64,000 bases of DNA. Origin: Streptomyces sp. NBC_01754 (GTDB lineage: Bacteria; Actinomycetota; Actinomycetes; Streptomycetales; Streptomycetaceae). This document shows, one piece after another, positions 15,744 through 57,100 of this stretch; within the stretch, counting starts at the first letter, position 1; every line of letters begins with the position of its first letter. A program made the translations under genes and the position numbers. The stretch spans positions 7,440,001-7,504,000 of the forward strand of contig NZ_CP109132.1 in NCBI RefSeq assembly GCF_035918015.1. Direction: 5' to 3'. The notes beneath the pieces are model-generated. The model did not search any database. It saw only the letters and a program-made list of their open reading frames with translations, and was not told the origin of the DNA.

Positions 15744-16748
15744 ATGACGCGTGCCGCGGTCCTCAGTGGCCTGGGGGGCTGGCTGCCTCCCCGGGTGGTG
15801 ACGAACGACGATCTGCCAGCCGAACTCGACACCTCCGACCACTGGATCCGCTCCCGTACCGGCATCGCGCGCCGCCACTTCGCCGACCCCGGCTCAGCGA
15901 CCTCCGACCTCGCAGTCGAGGCCGGAGCGCGGGCCCTGGCCTCCTCGGGCACGCCGCACGCGGACGCCGTGATCCTGGCCACGACCACGCCCGACCGGAT
16001 CTGCCCGGCCACCGCCCCTGAGGTCGCCACGCGGCTGGGCCTGGCCGACGCCGCCGCCTTCGACCTCAACGCCGCGTGCACCGGGTTCATGTGCGGGCTC
16101 GCCTGCGCGGCCGGAATGATCGCCACCGGCGTCACCGACCGGGTACTGGTCATCGGCGCCGAGACGTACTCCAGCATCCTCGATCCGCTCGACCGCGGGA
16201 CGGCTCCCATCTTCGGCGACGGAGCCGGCGCCGTGGTCCTGCGGGCCGGCGACCCCGACGAGCCGGGCGCGATCGGCCACATCGACCTGGGCAGCGACGG
16301 CTCCGGCGCCGAACTCGTCGGGGTCAACGGCGGCGGTTCCCGGCAACGGCTCTCCGACGGGCCGGAACGAGAAGGCGAGCGGTATCTGACGATGGCAGGC
16401 CGCGAGGTGTTCAAGCACGCCGTCATGCGGATGACCGCCTCGTGCCAGACCGTGCTGGAACGCGCCGGCCGGGACGTCGACGACGTCGACCGGCTGGTGG
16501 CCCATCAGGCCAACATCCGCATCGTCCACCAGCTCGCCGACCAGTTGCGCATCGACCGCGGCCGCGTCGTGACCAACATCGACCGCGTCGGCAACACCGC
16601 GGCCGCCTCCGTCCCGCTGGCGCTGCTCCACGGCGTCGCCGACGGTGCCGTGCGGCCCGGCCAGCAGACCCTGCTCACCGCGTTCGGCGCGGGCTTCACC
16701 TGGGGCTCGACGTTGCTGACCTGGCCCGAACTCGTGCTCCGCGACTAG
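15744..16748 (+). CDS. FabH-like beta-ketoacyl-ACP synthase III
   Basis: A predicted condensing enzyme of 334 residues that starts acyl chains by joining an acyl-CoA to malonyl-ACP. The catalytic triad is present: Cys112 in NAACTGF, His254 in AHQANIRI and Asn284 in NTAAAS. The length is normal for KAS III. It starts at ATG with no Shine-Dalgarno sequence, and the candidate -10 lies about 7 nt upstream, so the message is probably leaderless. It is the first gene of a FabH-ACP-FabF operon that mirrors the order of the primary fatty acid locus but lacks fabD. It faces an acyl-CoA carboxylase gene and adjoins a modular PKS, so a dedicated role in making an unusual starter or alkylmalonyl extender is likely. 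Whether it replaces the housekeeping FabH is unknown. Confidence 0.9.
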   Translation: MTRAAVLSGLGGWLPPRVVTNDDLPAELDTSDHWIRSRTGIARRHFADPGSATSDLAVEAGARALASSGTPHADAVILATTTPDRICPATAPEVATRLGLADAAAFDLNAACTGFMCGLACAAGMIATGVTDRVLVIGAETYSSILDPLDRGTAPIFGDGAGAVVLRAGDPDEPGAIGHIDLGSDGSGAELVGVNGGGSRQRLSDGPEREGERYLTMAGREVFKHAVMRMTASCQTVLERAGRDVDDVDRLVAHQANIRIVHQLADQLRIDRGRVVTNIDRVGNTAAASVPLALLHGVADGAVRPGQQTLLTAFGAGFTWGSTLLTWPELVLRD

Positions 16749-16787
16749 CCGAGCGACGGTTACCGATTGCTGATGAGGAGCCCTCTG

Positions 16788-17030
16788 ATGAAGAACACAT
16801 ACGACCAGCTCACCGACATACTGGTCAACCAGTTCGAGGTGCAGCCCGAAGAGGTCCGCCCGGACATCACCTTCGAGGAACTCGAACTGGACTCGCTGTT
16901 CCTGGTGGAACTCAACCTGGTCGTCAAGCGCGACCTCGACGTGGAGATCGGCGAGGCCGACGCGACCCCGCGCAGCACGGTCGCCGACGTCGTGAAGCTG
17001 ATCGACGCCCAGCTCAACCCGGCCTCATGA
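16788..17030 (+). CDS. acyl carrier protein
   Basis: A predicted free-standing acyl carrier protein of 80 residues. Ser36 in LELDSLFLVEL is the phosphopantetheine attachment site. The usual four-helix pattern is visible, as is an acidic helix II. GAGGAG at 16775-16780 sits correctly before the ATG at 16788; a longer in-frame start upstream lacks a ribosome-binding site. It lies 39 nt after the FabH-like gene and overlaps the FabF-like gene by ATGA, so the three are one operon. It probably carries the acyl chain assembled by its two neighbours. Confidence 0.93.
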   Translation: MKNTYDQLTDILVNQFEVQPEEVRPDITFEELELDSLFLVELNLVVKRDLDVEIGEADATPRSTVADVVKLIDAQLNPAS

Positions 17031-18247
17031 CCACCGGTGTCGTCGTCACGGGCTTGGGGCTGGTGACCGCCGCAGGCGTCGGCACCGAAGCGACCTGGCG
17101 CGCGGTGTGCGCCGGGACGTCGACCGCTGCCACCGACCCGGCGCTGGCCGGACTGCCGGTCGACTTCTCGTGCCGGGTCCCCGATTTCGACGCCCGGGCA
17201 CTGCTCGGCCGCCGAACGACCATGCAGTACGACCGTTTCGTGCAACTGGGGCTCATCGCCGCACAGGAAGCCGTCGCGGACGCCGGACTGGATCCGGCCA
17301 CATGGGACGGCACCCGGGTCGGCGTCGTCGTCGGCTGCAGCGTGGGCGGTGCGGGCACGTGGGAGACACAGCACCGGAAGTTCCGCGACGACGGACCCGA
17401 GACGGTGTCATCACTGCTGATGCCGATGCTGATCCCGAACATGGTCGCCGGTCACCTGGGCATCCGCTTCCGGGCCACCGGCCCGAACCTCGTGACCGCC
17501 ACGGCGTGCGCTTCCGGGGCCACCGCCATCGGCGTGGCCCGCGACATGCTGCGCCAGGGCGCCTGCGACATCGTCCTGGCGGGCGGCACCGACGCCGCGG
17601 TGGTACCTCTCATCGTCACCGGCTTCAGCCAGATGCGCGCACTGTCGACCCGTACGGAAGACCCGACGACGGCATCACGCCCGTTCGACGCCGACCGCGA
17701 CGGATTCGTCATAGGGGAAGGCAGCGGCATCCTGGTCCTCGAACGCGCCGACCACGCCAAGGCCCGAGGCGCCCGCGTCCGGGCCCGGCTCGTCGGCTAC
17801 GGTGCCTCCGCCGACGCGTACCACGCGACCGCCCCCGACCCCACCGGCAGCAGCGTGGAGCGAGCCATCCGCACCGCACTCGCCGACGCCGGCGCCTCTC
17901 CGTCCGACGTGGACCACGTCAACGCGCACGGCACGTCGACACCGCTGAACGACCTGGCCGAGGCCAGGGTCCTGGCCCGCTGCCTCGGTCCCGGCCCCGC
18001 GGTCACCTCGGCCAAAGGCGTCCTCGGGCACACGCTCGGCGCAGCCGGGGCGATCGAGGCGGCGCTGACGGTGCTGACGCTCGAGAACGGACTGATCCCG
18101 CCGACGGCGAACCTCGAAAGCCAGGACCCGGAGATCGAGATCGACATCGTGACCAAGGAGGCCCGGCACCGCCGCGTCGACCTCGCGCTCACGAACTCCT
18201 TCGGATTCAGCGGGCAGAACGCCGTACTCGCTTTCGCAGCGGGCTGA
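17027..18247 (+). CDS. FabF-like beta-ketoacyl-ACP synthase II
   Basis: A predicted elongating condensing enzyme of 406 residues. The Cys-His-His triad is intact: Cys161 in TATACASGA, His301 in NAHGTSTPLND and His335 in GVLGHTLGA, with Lys330 before it. It therefore should decarboxylate malonyl-ACP and extend an acyl chain, unlike the chain-length-factor homologues that lack the Cys. The start overlaps the ACP stop (ATGA, 17027-17030), giving translational coupling. It is the third and last gene of the operon. Together with the FabH-like enzyme and ACP it could make a short or medium acyl chain, borrowing ketoreductase, dehydratase and enoylreductase from primary metabolism. No crotonyl-CoA carboxylase/reductase lies in the window. 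Confidence 0.92.
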   Translation: MTTGVVVTGLGLVTAAGVGTEATWRAVCAGTSTAATDPALAGLPVDFSCRVPDFDARALLGRRTTMQYDRFVQLGLIAAQEAVADAGLDPATWDGTRVGVVVGCSVGGAGTWETQHRKFRDDGPETVSSLLMPMLIPNMVAGHLGIRFRATGPNLVTATACASGATAIGVARDMLRQGACDIVLAGGTDAAVVPLIVTGFSQMRALSTRTEDPTTASRPFDADRDGFVIGEGSGILVLERADHAKARGARVRARLVGYGASADAYHATAPDPTGSSVERAIRTALADAGASPSDVDHVNAHGTSTPLNDLAEARVLARCLGPGPAVTSAKGVLGHTLGAAGAIEAALTVLTLENGLIPPTANLESQDPEIEIDIVTKEARHRRVDLALTNSFGFSGQNAVLAFAAG

Positions 18248-18607
18248 GCAGAGCACCTCGGCCGGGCCCGGGCGCGCGGGGCCACTCTCTTCTTCCTCCA
18301 CTTCACCAGGGACGCGGTACGGGTTCCAGACACCGCCCCCGCCGCTCGGCGCCCCCGTTCCCCGTGCCCCTGTGCCCCCATGCCCCGTGCAGGGTTCGCC
18401 CGGTACGCCCTCGCCGTGACCCGCCGCACCATGCACAAGGCGCGGTAGGGCGCGACAAGGACCGGCAAGGGACGGCAGCTGGTGGTCGAGGCCGCCGCTG
18501 CCGGGATACCTCAAGCCCCCGGGTACACGCCCTCCGGGGAGTTCATGTGCCTCGTCGCCACGGCCGGGCGGAGGACCGACGGCTGTTGCCGTCGCCCAGC
18601 TCACGGC
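18248..18607. other. gene-free convergent spacer
   Basis: The 360 nt between the FabF-like stop and the terminator before the PKS stop contain no convincing coding sequence. The only open frames have Arg/Pro-rich composition and no ribosome-binding sites. I see no RNA gene here. Confidence 0.5.
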
Positions 18608-18642
18608 GGTGCCCGCCACGGATCGAATCCATGGCGGGCACC
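18608..18642. terminator. bidirectional terminator between the FabF-like and PKS genes
   Basis: A perfect 11-bp inverted repeat (18608-18618 with 18632-18642) with a 13-nt loop lies in the convergent gap, 34 bp beyond the PKS stop. It probably ends both transcripts. Confidence 0.75.
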
Positions 18643-18676
18643 CTCACATTCGGCCTCGACGGCACTCCCGGCCCGG

Positions 18677-48158
<29,482 letters not shown>

Positions 48159-48169
<11 letters not shown>

Positions 48170-51100
48170 CAGTTTCTCCAGAGCTGGCGTCGTGCCGGGC
48201 GGCGTCGAGCGCGATTTCGATAAGGGCTTCGGCGTCCAGGTCGTCCAGCGAGTCGAGCCTCTCGGTCGAGGCCGGCTCGATGGCGCCGGTGGGATCCGCC
48301 AGTTTCAGCAATGTGTCCACGAGTCCGGCCTCCCGCAGCCGCTCGATCGGGATCGCGGCGAGGACGCTGCGGATCTCGGCGTCGCGGGGGTCGGAGTCGT
48401 CTTGTGCGGTCTGTTCCGACACGAGTTCCGCGAGGAGCAGTTCGGCCACCGCCTGTGGCGAGCGGAAGTTGAAGACGAGACTTACCGGGAAGCTCAGGCC
48501 CGTCCGGCGGTTGAGGTGATCTCGGAACTCGACGGCCATCAGGGAGTCGAACCCGAGGTCCTTGAACGCTTCTCCGGCTCCGATCGCATACGGATCCCGG
48601 TGTCGCAGGACGGTCGCGGCCGCGGCTCGGACGATGTCCAGCAGGATCCGTTGACGCTGCGTGGCCGGAGCGTCTGCCAACTGCTGCCGCAGCTCGGCAC
48701 CGGCACTCGCCTCCGCCTCGGCGACCGCGGCCGGTCCGGTGGCCGGGGCGTCGGTCACTTCCGCGAACCCGCGGAGTAGGGCGCTGGGCCGCATCACCGT
48801 GAATGCCTCGGCGAAGCGGGGCCAGTCGACGTCGGCGACCGTCAGGCCGCTGTCGTTCTGGTCGATCGCCTGGGCCAGGGCCCGCATCGCCAGGTCCGGG
48901 TCCATCGGCAACAACCCGCGCCGACGCAGCATCTGTTCTGCCTCACCGCGGGCCGCCATGCCCGCGCCCGCCCACGCACCCCAGGCCACGGATGTGCCCG
49001 GAAGTCCGCGGTCGTGGCGGTGCTGGATCCAGGCGTCGAGGAACGCGTTGCCGGCGGCGTAGGCGCCTTGGCTGCCGCTGCCCCAGGTCGCGGCGATCGA
49101 GGAGAACACCACGAACAGGTCGAGCGGTAGATCCCGCGTCAACTCGTCCAGATACACGGTCCCGTCGACCTTGGGGGCCAGGACGCGGGCCATCGCCTCC
49201 GGGGTGGTCTGCTCCAGTTCTTCCGTGTCCACGATCCCGGCTGTGTGCACGATTCCGGTGAGCGGCCATTCGGCCGGGACACCGGCGATCACGCCGGCGA
49301 GCGCGTTCCGGTCGGTGACGTCGCAGGCGGTCACCGTCACTTGTGCGCCGAGCTCGGTCAGTTCCTCGACCAACCCGTCCGGGGCTGTGCCACCTCGACT
49401 GGTGAGCACCAGGTGTGGCACGCCGCGACCGGCCAGCCACCGGGCCACCTGGGCGCCGAGGGCGCCGGTGCCACCGGTGATCAGCACCGTTCCCGAGGGC
49501 TGCCACCCGGCACCGGTCACAGCTGCCGGTACCGCACGTGCCAGGCGGCGGCCGTAGACACCGGAGGCACGTACCGCGACCTGGTCCTCGCCGCCACCGG
49601 CCAAGACGCCGGCGAGACGCTCAGCTGCCCGTGTATCCAGTGCTGTCGGCAGGTCGATCAGGCCGCCCCAGCGCTGTGGGATCTCGAGTGCCGCGACCCG
49701 GCCCAGGCCCCACACCGCGGCGAGGTCCGGGTTCTCCAGGTGATCGGAGCGGCCCACCGACACCGCGCCGCGTGTGAGCACCCACAACGGCGTCGAGACC
49801 TCACCCAGCGCCTGCACCGCAGTCAGCGTGTCCGCCCACCCGGATGCGAGCAGCACCACCCCCGCCACATCAGGCAGCTGCGCAACCTCATCGACGGGCA
49901 CGTTCACCACCGTCGCGCCCGCTATGGACAGTGCCGTGGATATGTCCGCGTCCTCGGGTCCGACGATCACCCAGGTGCCGGACAAGGACGCCGGGGGGAG
50001 ATCGGTCAGTGGCTTCCAGGTGATCTGGTAGCGCCAGGAGTCCAGTGTCGAGCGCTCCTGGTGACGTCGCCGCCACTCGGACAACGCCGGCAACGCCGAC
50101 TCCAGACCGGCCAGTTCCTCCAGATCCTCACGCTCCACCGCATCCCAGAACGCAGAATCGGCACCATCGCCACCGACCGCCTGCATCGAATACTCCGGCC
50201 AGAACCTCTGGCGCTGGAAGGCGTAGGTGGGGAGTTGGGTGCGGTGTCCGGTGAGCACTGTGGACCAGTCCACCGGGGCTCCGGCTCTCCATGCTTCGCC
50301 GAGGGCGGACAGGAGTTGGTGGGTGCCGCCCTCGTCGCGGCGGAGTGTGCCGAGCACGGTGGCCTCGGTGCCGGTGGTGTCGAGGGTCTCCTCGATACCG
50401 ACCGTGAGGACCGGATGAGCGCTGACCTCGATGAAGGTGCGCATGCCCTGGTCCAGCAACGTGCGGATGGCGTCCTCGAACTCCACGGTGGAGCGCAGGT
50501 TGTCGAACCAGTACTGCGCGTCGAGCCCGCCGTCGACGGGGGCGCCGGTCAGGGTGGAGAACATCGGGATCGTGCCGGTGGCCGGGGACACCGGGGCCAG
50601 GTCCGCGAGGATCTGTTCGCGTAGTTGTTCCATCTGCGGTGAGTGTGAGGCGTAGTCCACCGGGACGCGTCGTGCACGTATCCCGCGCTGTTCGCATGCG
50701 GCGATCAGTGTGTCGAGGGCGTCGGTGTCGCCGGAGACCACGGTGGACGACGGGCCGTTCACCGCCGCGACCGACACCTGTCCCGCCGAGCCGGCCAGCA
50801 GGTCCCCGACCGTGTCCCGGCCGGCGGCCACCGACACCATGCCACCACCACCGGCCACAGCCACCAGAGCCTTCGACCGCAGCGCCACCACCCGCGCCGC
50901 GTCCTGAAGCGACAGCCGGCCCGCCACACACGCAGCGGCGATCTCACCCTGCGAATGGCCCACCACCACCGACGGTACGACGCCGGCCGACCGCCACACC
51001 TCGGCCAGGGCCACCATCACCGCCCACAGCACCGGCTGCACCACATCCACCCGGGCGAGATCCCCGTCGTTCAGCAGCACATCCGTCAACGACCAGTCCA

Positions 51101-54100
51101 CATACCCGGAGAGTGCGGCCTCGCACTCGGCCAGCCGCTCCCGGAACACCGCCGAGGACTCCCACAGCCCCCGGGCCATCCCGACCCACTGCGAACCCTG
51201 ACCCGGGAACACGAACACCACACCACCGGAACCCGCAACACCCGGCGCAGCCACCGACAGACCGGCCAGCAACTCCTCCCGGCCCCCGCCCACCACCACC
51301 GCACGATGCTCAAGACCGGCACGCGTCGTCGCCAGCGACCAACCGACATCCGCCGCATCCAGCCCGGGGGCGTCAGCCACGAACGACCGCAACCGCTCGA
51401 TCTGCGCCTTCAGCCCAGCAGCAGACTTCGCCGACACAGGCCACACCGTCACATTCGAACTTTGCGACGGCGCACCCAGCGAAGTCGACCCCGACTCCGG
51501 CTCGGCCTCCGGCGCCTGTTCCAGGATCACGTGCGCGTTGGTCCCGCTGATTCCGAACGAGGACACCGCTGCCCTGCGCGGCCGGTCCACCTCGGGCCAT
51601 TCCCGCGCCTCGGTGAGTAGTTCCACCGCGCCGGTGGACCAGTCCACCTGCGGGGATGGTTCATCCACGTGCAGCGTCGCCGGGAGCGCACCGCTCCGCA
51701 TCGCCATGATCATTTTGATCACGCCCGCGACGCCCGCTGCGGACTGGGTGTGTCCGATGTTCGACTTGACGGAGCCGAGCCACAGCGGCTCGTCGGTGTC
51801 ACGGTCCTGGCCGTAGGTGGCCAGCAGTGCCTGTGCCTCGATCGGGTCGCCCAGCCGGGTTCCGGTCCCGTGTGCCTCGACCGCGTCCACATCGGCTGTG
51901 GTGAGACGGGCGTTCGCCAGTGCCTGGCGGATCACCCGCTGCTGGGAGGGACCGTTCGGCGCCGTCAGACCGTTCGACGCGCCGTCCTGGTTGACAGCGC
52001 TGCCCCGTACCACGCCCAGGATGCGGTGTCCGTTGCGCTGCGCTTCGGAGAGCCGTTCGACCAGCAGGAGGCCGGCGCCTTCACTCCAGCCGGTGCCGTC
52101 CGCCGCGGCGGCGAACGCCTTGCACCGGCCGTCGGTGGCGAGGCCGTCCTGTCGGTCGAACTCGGCGAACATGCCTGGGGTGGCCATGACGGTTACGCCG
52201 CCGGCCAACGCGAGATCGCATTCGCCGGCCCGCAGTGCCTGGGCGGCCAAGTGCAGGGCTACCAGCGACGAGGAGCACGCGGTGTCGACTGTGACCGCGG
52301 GCCCTTCGAGCCCGAAGACGTAGGCGACGCGGCCGGAGATCACGCTCGGTGCGTTACCGGTCAGCAGATGCCCGTCCGCGCCGGGCACGCCGGCGACGCT
52401 GTACCCGGAGGTGGAGGATCCGGCGAACACGCCCACACTGCGGCCTCGCAGGGATCGCGGGTCCATTCCGGCCGATTCGAACGTCTCCCACGCGGTCTCG
52501 AGCAGCAGTCGCTGTTGCGGGTCCATCGCGAGGGCTTCGCGTGGGCTGATCCCGAACAACGCGGCATCGAACTCGTCCGCGTCATGGACGAACCCGCCCA
52601 CGCCGGCGACCCGGCCGACCGTTTCGGGCCAGCCCCGGTTGACCGGGAACGCCGACATGCCGTCCACCCCGTCGGTGACCAGGTCCCACAGTTGGTCGGG
52701 CGAGGTGACATCGCCTGGGAAACGGCAGGCCATCGCGACGATCGCGATCGGCTCGTCCACCGGACCGACCCGCGCCGAAAGCATCGATGCCGGCTCGTCC
52801 GTGCCGAGCAACTGCTCAGCCAGATACTCGCTGAGGAGGGTGGGGTTGGGGGAGTCGAAGACGAGTGTGGCCGGCAACTGGAGCCCGGTGACGGTGTTGA
52901 GTCGGTTGCGTAGTTCGACTGCGGTGAGTGAGTCGAAGCCGAGGTCCTTGAACGCCTGGCGTTCTCCGACTGCTTCGGGTGAGAGGTGGCCCAGTACGGT
53001 CGCCGCGCTGGTGCGGATCAGTTCCAGCAGGATCTGTCGTTGCTGGGGGGCTGGGACCGTTTGCAGTCGTTGGGCCAGTGCCAGGCCGGCGGTCGAGGTC
53101 TGCGTGGCTGTGCGGCGTATCCGGCTGGTGACGAGGCCGCGCAGCAGCGCCGGGACTTCGCCGATGGTCCGAAGTGCGGTCAGGTCGAGGTTGATCGGCA
53201 GCAGGTGTGCTGTCGGGCGTGTCAGGGCTGTGTCGAACAGGGTGAGGCCCTGTTCGGTCGGCAGTCCTTGCGCGAGTTGGTCCTGTAGGTGACCGGTCAT
53301 GGTGCTGGCTTGGGCCCACATGCCCCAGGCGAGGGACAGGCCTGGCAGGCCTTGTGCGCGTCGGCGGGTGGCCAGGGCGTCGAGGAAGGCGTTGGCGGCG
53401 GAGTAGTTGGCCTGGCCGGGGGTGCCGAAGGTGGCTGATGCCGAGGAGTAGAGCACGAACATGCTCAGGTCCATGTCCCGGGTCAGTTCGTCGAGGTTGG
53501 CCGCGGCGGTCGCTTTCGCCCGGAGGACTGTGTTCAGACGCTCCTCGGTCAACGCGGTGAATATGCCGTCGTCGAGAACACCGGCGGCGTGGACGACACC
53601 GGTGAGCGGGGCGTCGTCGGATATCTGTGCGAGTACTGTCGCGAGGGCGTCGCGATCTGCGGCGTCGCAGGCCACGATGTCCGCCGTAGCCCCGGCTTCC
53701 CGCAGTGTGTCCACGAGCTCCGCTGCGCCGGGGGCGTCAGGGCCCTGGCGGGAGAGCAGGAGGAGGTGCCGTGTTCCGTGCTCGGTCACGAGGTGTCGGG
53801 CGAGCAGGCTGCCGAGGGTTCCGGTGCCGCCGGTGATCAGTACGGTGCCGTTCTGGTCGGGGCGGGCCGGGACGGACAGTACGTTCTTGCCCACGTGTCT
53901 GGCCTGGGCCATGTACCGCCATGCCGGGACGGCTTCGCGTGCGTCCCAGACGGTCAGGGGCAGTGGTTTCAGTACGTCTTGTTCGAACAGTGCTACTACT
54001 TCGGCCAGGATCTGGCCCATCCGTGCCGGGCCGGCGTCGGAGAGGTCGAAGGGGTGGTAGGGCACCTGGAGGCCGGTGCGTAGGTCGGTCTTGCCCATTT

Positions 54101-57100
54101 CGATGAATCTGCCGTCTGGTGCCAGAAGGCGCAGGGAGGCGTCGAGGAGTTCTCCGGCCAGGGAGTTCAGTACGACATCCACACCCCGGCCGCCGGTCGC
54201 CGTCCGGAATTGTTCTTCGAAGGCGAGGTCTCGGGAGGAGGCGATGTGGGTGGGGTCGACTCCGTTGGCGGTGACGGTGGGCCATTTGCCGGGGCTGGCG
54301 GTGGCGTAGACCTCCAGGCCCCAGTGCTGTGCCAGTTGCACGGCGGCCATTCCGACGCCGCCGGCCGCGGCGTGGACCAGTACCGATTCACCGGCCCTCA
54401 CGCCGGCCAGGTCGCGCAGTCCGTACCAGGCTGTCGCGAAGACGAGGGGCACGGAGGCGGCCTGGGCCCATGACCATCCTGCCGGGACCTTCACGAGGAG
54501 TTCCCGGCCGGTCACCGCTTCGGAGGCGAACGCACCGTTGAAGAACCCGAAGACCCGGTCACCAGCCTGAAGGTCTTCCACTCCCGGACCGGTTTCCAGC
54601 ACGACACCGGCAGCCTCGGAGCCCATCACGCCCGGTTCCGGATACATGCCCAGACCGATCAGCACATCACGGAAGTTCACACCCGCCGCGCGCACCGCGA
54701 CCCGCACCTGACCGGCTTCCAGCGGCAGTGTGTCGGCCGTCGCGATGTGAGCGGACTCCAGCGTCCCGTCCGTACCCGGCAGCAGGCGCCAGTTCTGGGC
54801 CGGCAGCACCAATCCACCGCCGGACCCGGCACGAACCAGCCGAGGCACCAGCACAACGCCCTCGCGGATCGCCACCTGCGGCTCAAGACCGGTCACCAAC
54901 AACAGGTCCACATCTTCGGAACCCGGGTCGGCGTCCACCAGCACGATCCGGTCCGGGTGCTCCGACTGCGCCGATCGCACCAGACCCCACACCGCCGCAC
55001 CCACGGCGTCCACAACCTCACTCGGACCGGCCGGAACCGCACCCCGGGTCACCACCGCCAACCGCGACCCGAAGGACTCCTCGTCCGCCAGCCACTCCTG
55101 CACCCCACGCAGAACCCCGCCGAGCACCTGCTCCACCGGACCGTCACCGGCCACCAGCATGGAGAACTCCGCCGGCTCGACCGGAGCGGTTACGGGCAGC
55201 TCAGTCCAGTCGACCGCGAACAACGCGTCACCGGCCGTGACGGTGCCGGGCAGCTGCTCGCGCAGGACCAGCGAACGCACCACCGCGACAGGCAGGCCGG
55301 CGCCGTCCGCCGCCTGCACACTGACACCCTCACCCGCAGGGCGGATCGCCACCCGCAACGCTGTCGCACCGACGGCGAACAGCTCCACACCCGACCACGC
55401 GAACGGCAACCGCGGCCCGGAACCCCCACCCTCACCGTCGCCGTTCAGCAGACCCGACGGATGCAACGCCGCATCCAGCAGCGCCGGATGGATACCGAAG
55501 CCGTCGACCGACTCGGAGAACGCAATGTCCGCGTACACACCGGACTCGTCACGCCAAGCCGCCTGCACGCCCTTAAACGCCGGACCGTAGCCGAAGCCCG
55601 CACCGGCCAACGCCTCGTAGAACCCGTCGACATCCACCGCGACCGCACCCTGCGGCGGCCACACGCTCAGATCGAAACCGGGCGTCTCGAGTTCCGACAC
55701 GGCCAGGAACCCTGATGCGTGCAGTACCCACTCATCGACGCCCTCAGCACGCGCATGCACATGAACCGGCCGGTCACCGGACCCGTCCGGGCCCTCGACC
55801 CGCACCTGAACCTGCGTCCCGCCGGACTCCGCCAACACCAACGGCGCCTGCAACACCAGCTCACGAACCAGACCGCAGCCGACCTCCTGGCCGGCACGCA
55901 GCACCATCTCCACCAACGCCGTGCCCGGCACCACCACACGCCCCGACACCATGTGATCAGCCAGCCACGCCTGCGCCCCCACCGACAGGCGACCGGTCAG
56001 CACCACACCGTCGCCCTCGGCCAACGGCACTGCCGCGCCCAGCAACGGGTGCCCCGCATCCGTCAGGCCGAGCGCACCCGCGTTCCCCGCCGCCGCGCCT
56101 GCTCGCGGCCAGTACCGCTCGCGCTGGAAGGCATACGTCGGCAGCGGGACCGTACGGCCGCCCCAGCCCGTGAACACCTTCGACCAGTCGACCTTGGCCC
56201 CGGACGCCCACAGCCGACTGACGGCGGTCAGGGCGGTGTCCGTCTCGTCGCGGTCCATACGCAGCACCGGAGCGAACACGGCGTCGCCGACGGTGTCCTG
56301 GGCCATGCCGGACAGTACGCCGTCCGGGCCCAGTTCCAGATAGGCCGTCACACCGAGCTGGGCCGTGGCCGTGATGCCGTCGGCGAAGCGGACCGCCTGA
56401 CGGACCTGGCGCAGCCAGTAGCCGGGGTCCTGCATGAGTCCGGGTTCGGCGACCGCGCCGGTCAGGTTCGACACGATGGGGATGTGGGCGGGGTTGTACG
56501 TCAGCCCGGTCAGCACCGAGGTGAACTCGTCCAGCATCGGTTCCATCAGGGCCGAGTGGAAGGCGTGGGACACGGTCAGGACGTTGAACCGCCGTCCCTG
56601 CTCCGCGCACTCGGCCGCGTAGCTGTTGATGGCATCGAGATCGCCGGACAGCACGACGGACTGCGGGCCGTTGACGGCGGCGATGTCGAGACCGGAGTCG
56701 GCGACGTCCGTCTCGGTGGCCTGGACGGCGAGCATTCCGCCGCCGGACGGGAGTGCCTGCATCAGGCGGCCGCGTTCGGTGACCAGGGTGCAGGCGTCGT
56801 CCAGGGACAGGATCCCGGACACATGGGCGGCGACGATCTCACCCAGGGAATGCCCCAGGAGCACGTCCGGGACCACACCCCACGCTTCGACGAGGCGGTA
56901 CAGGGCGACTTCGAGGGCGAACAGACCCGCCTGCGCCCACATCGTCCGGTCCAGGTCGACACCGTCGGTCAGGACCTCGCGCAGCGGACGCTCCAACCGC
57001 ACATCCAGCCGGACACACACTGCGTCGAAGGCTTCGGCGAACACCGGGAACGTCTCGTACAGCCCCAGGCCCATGCCGGGACGCTGAGAGCCCTGGCCGG

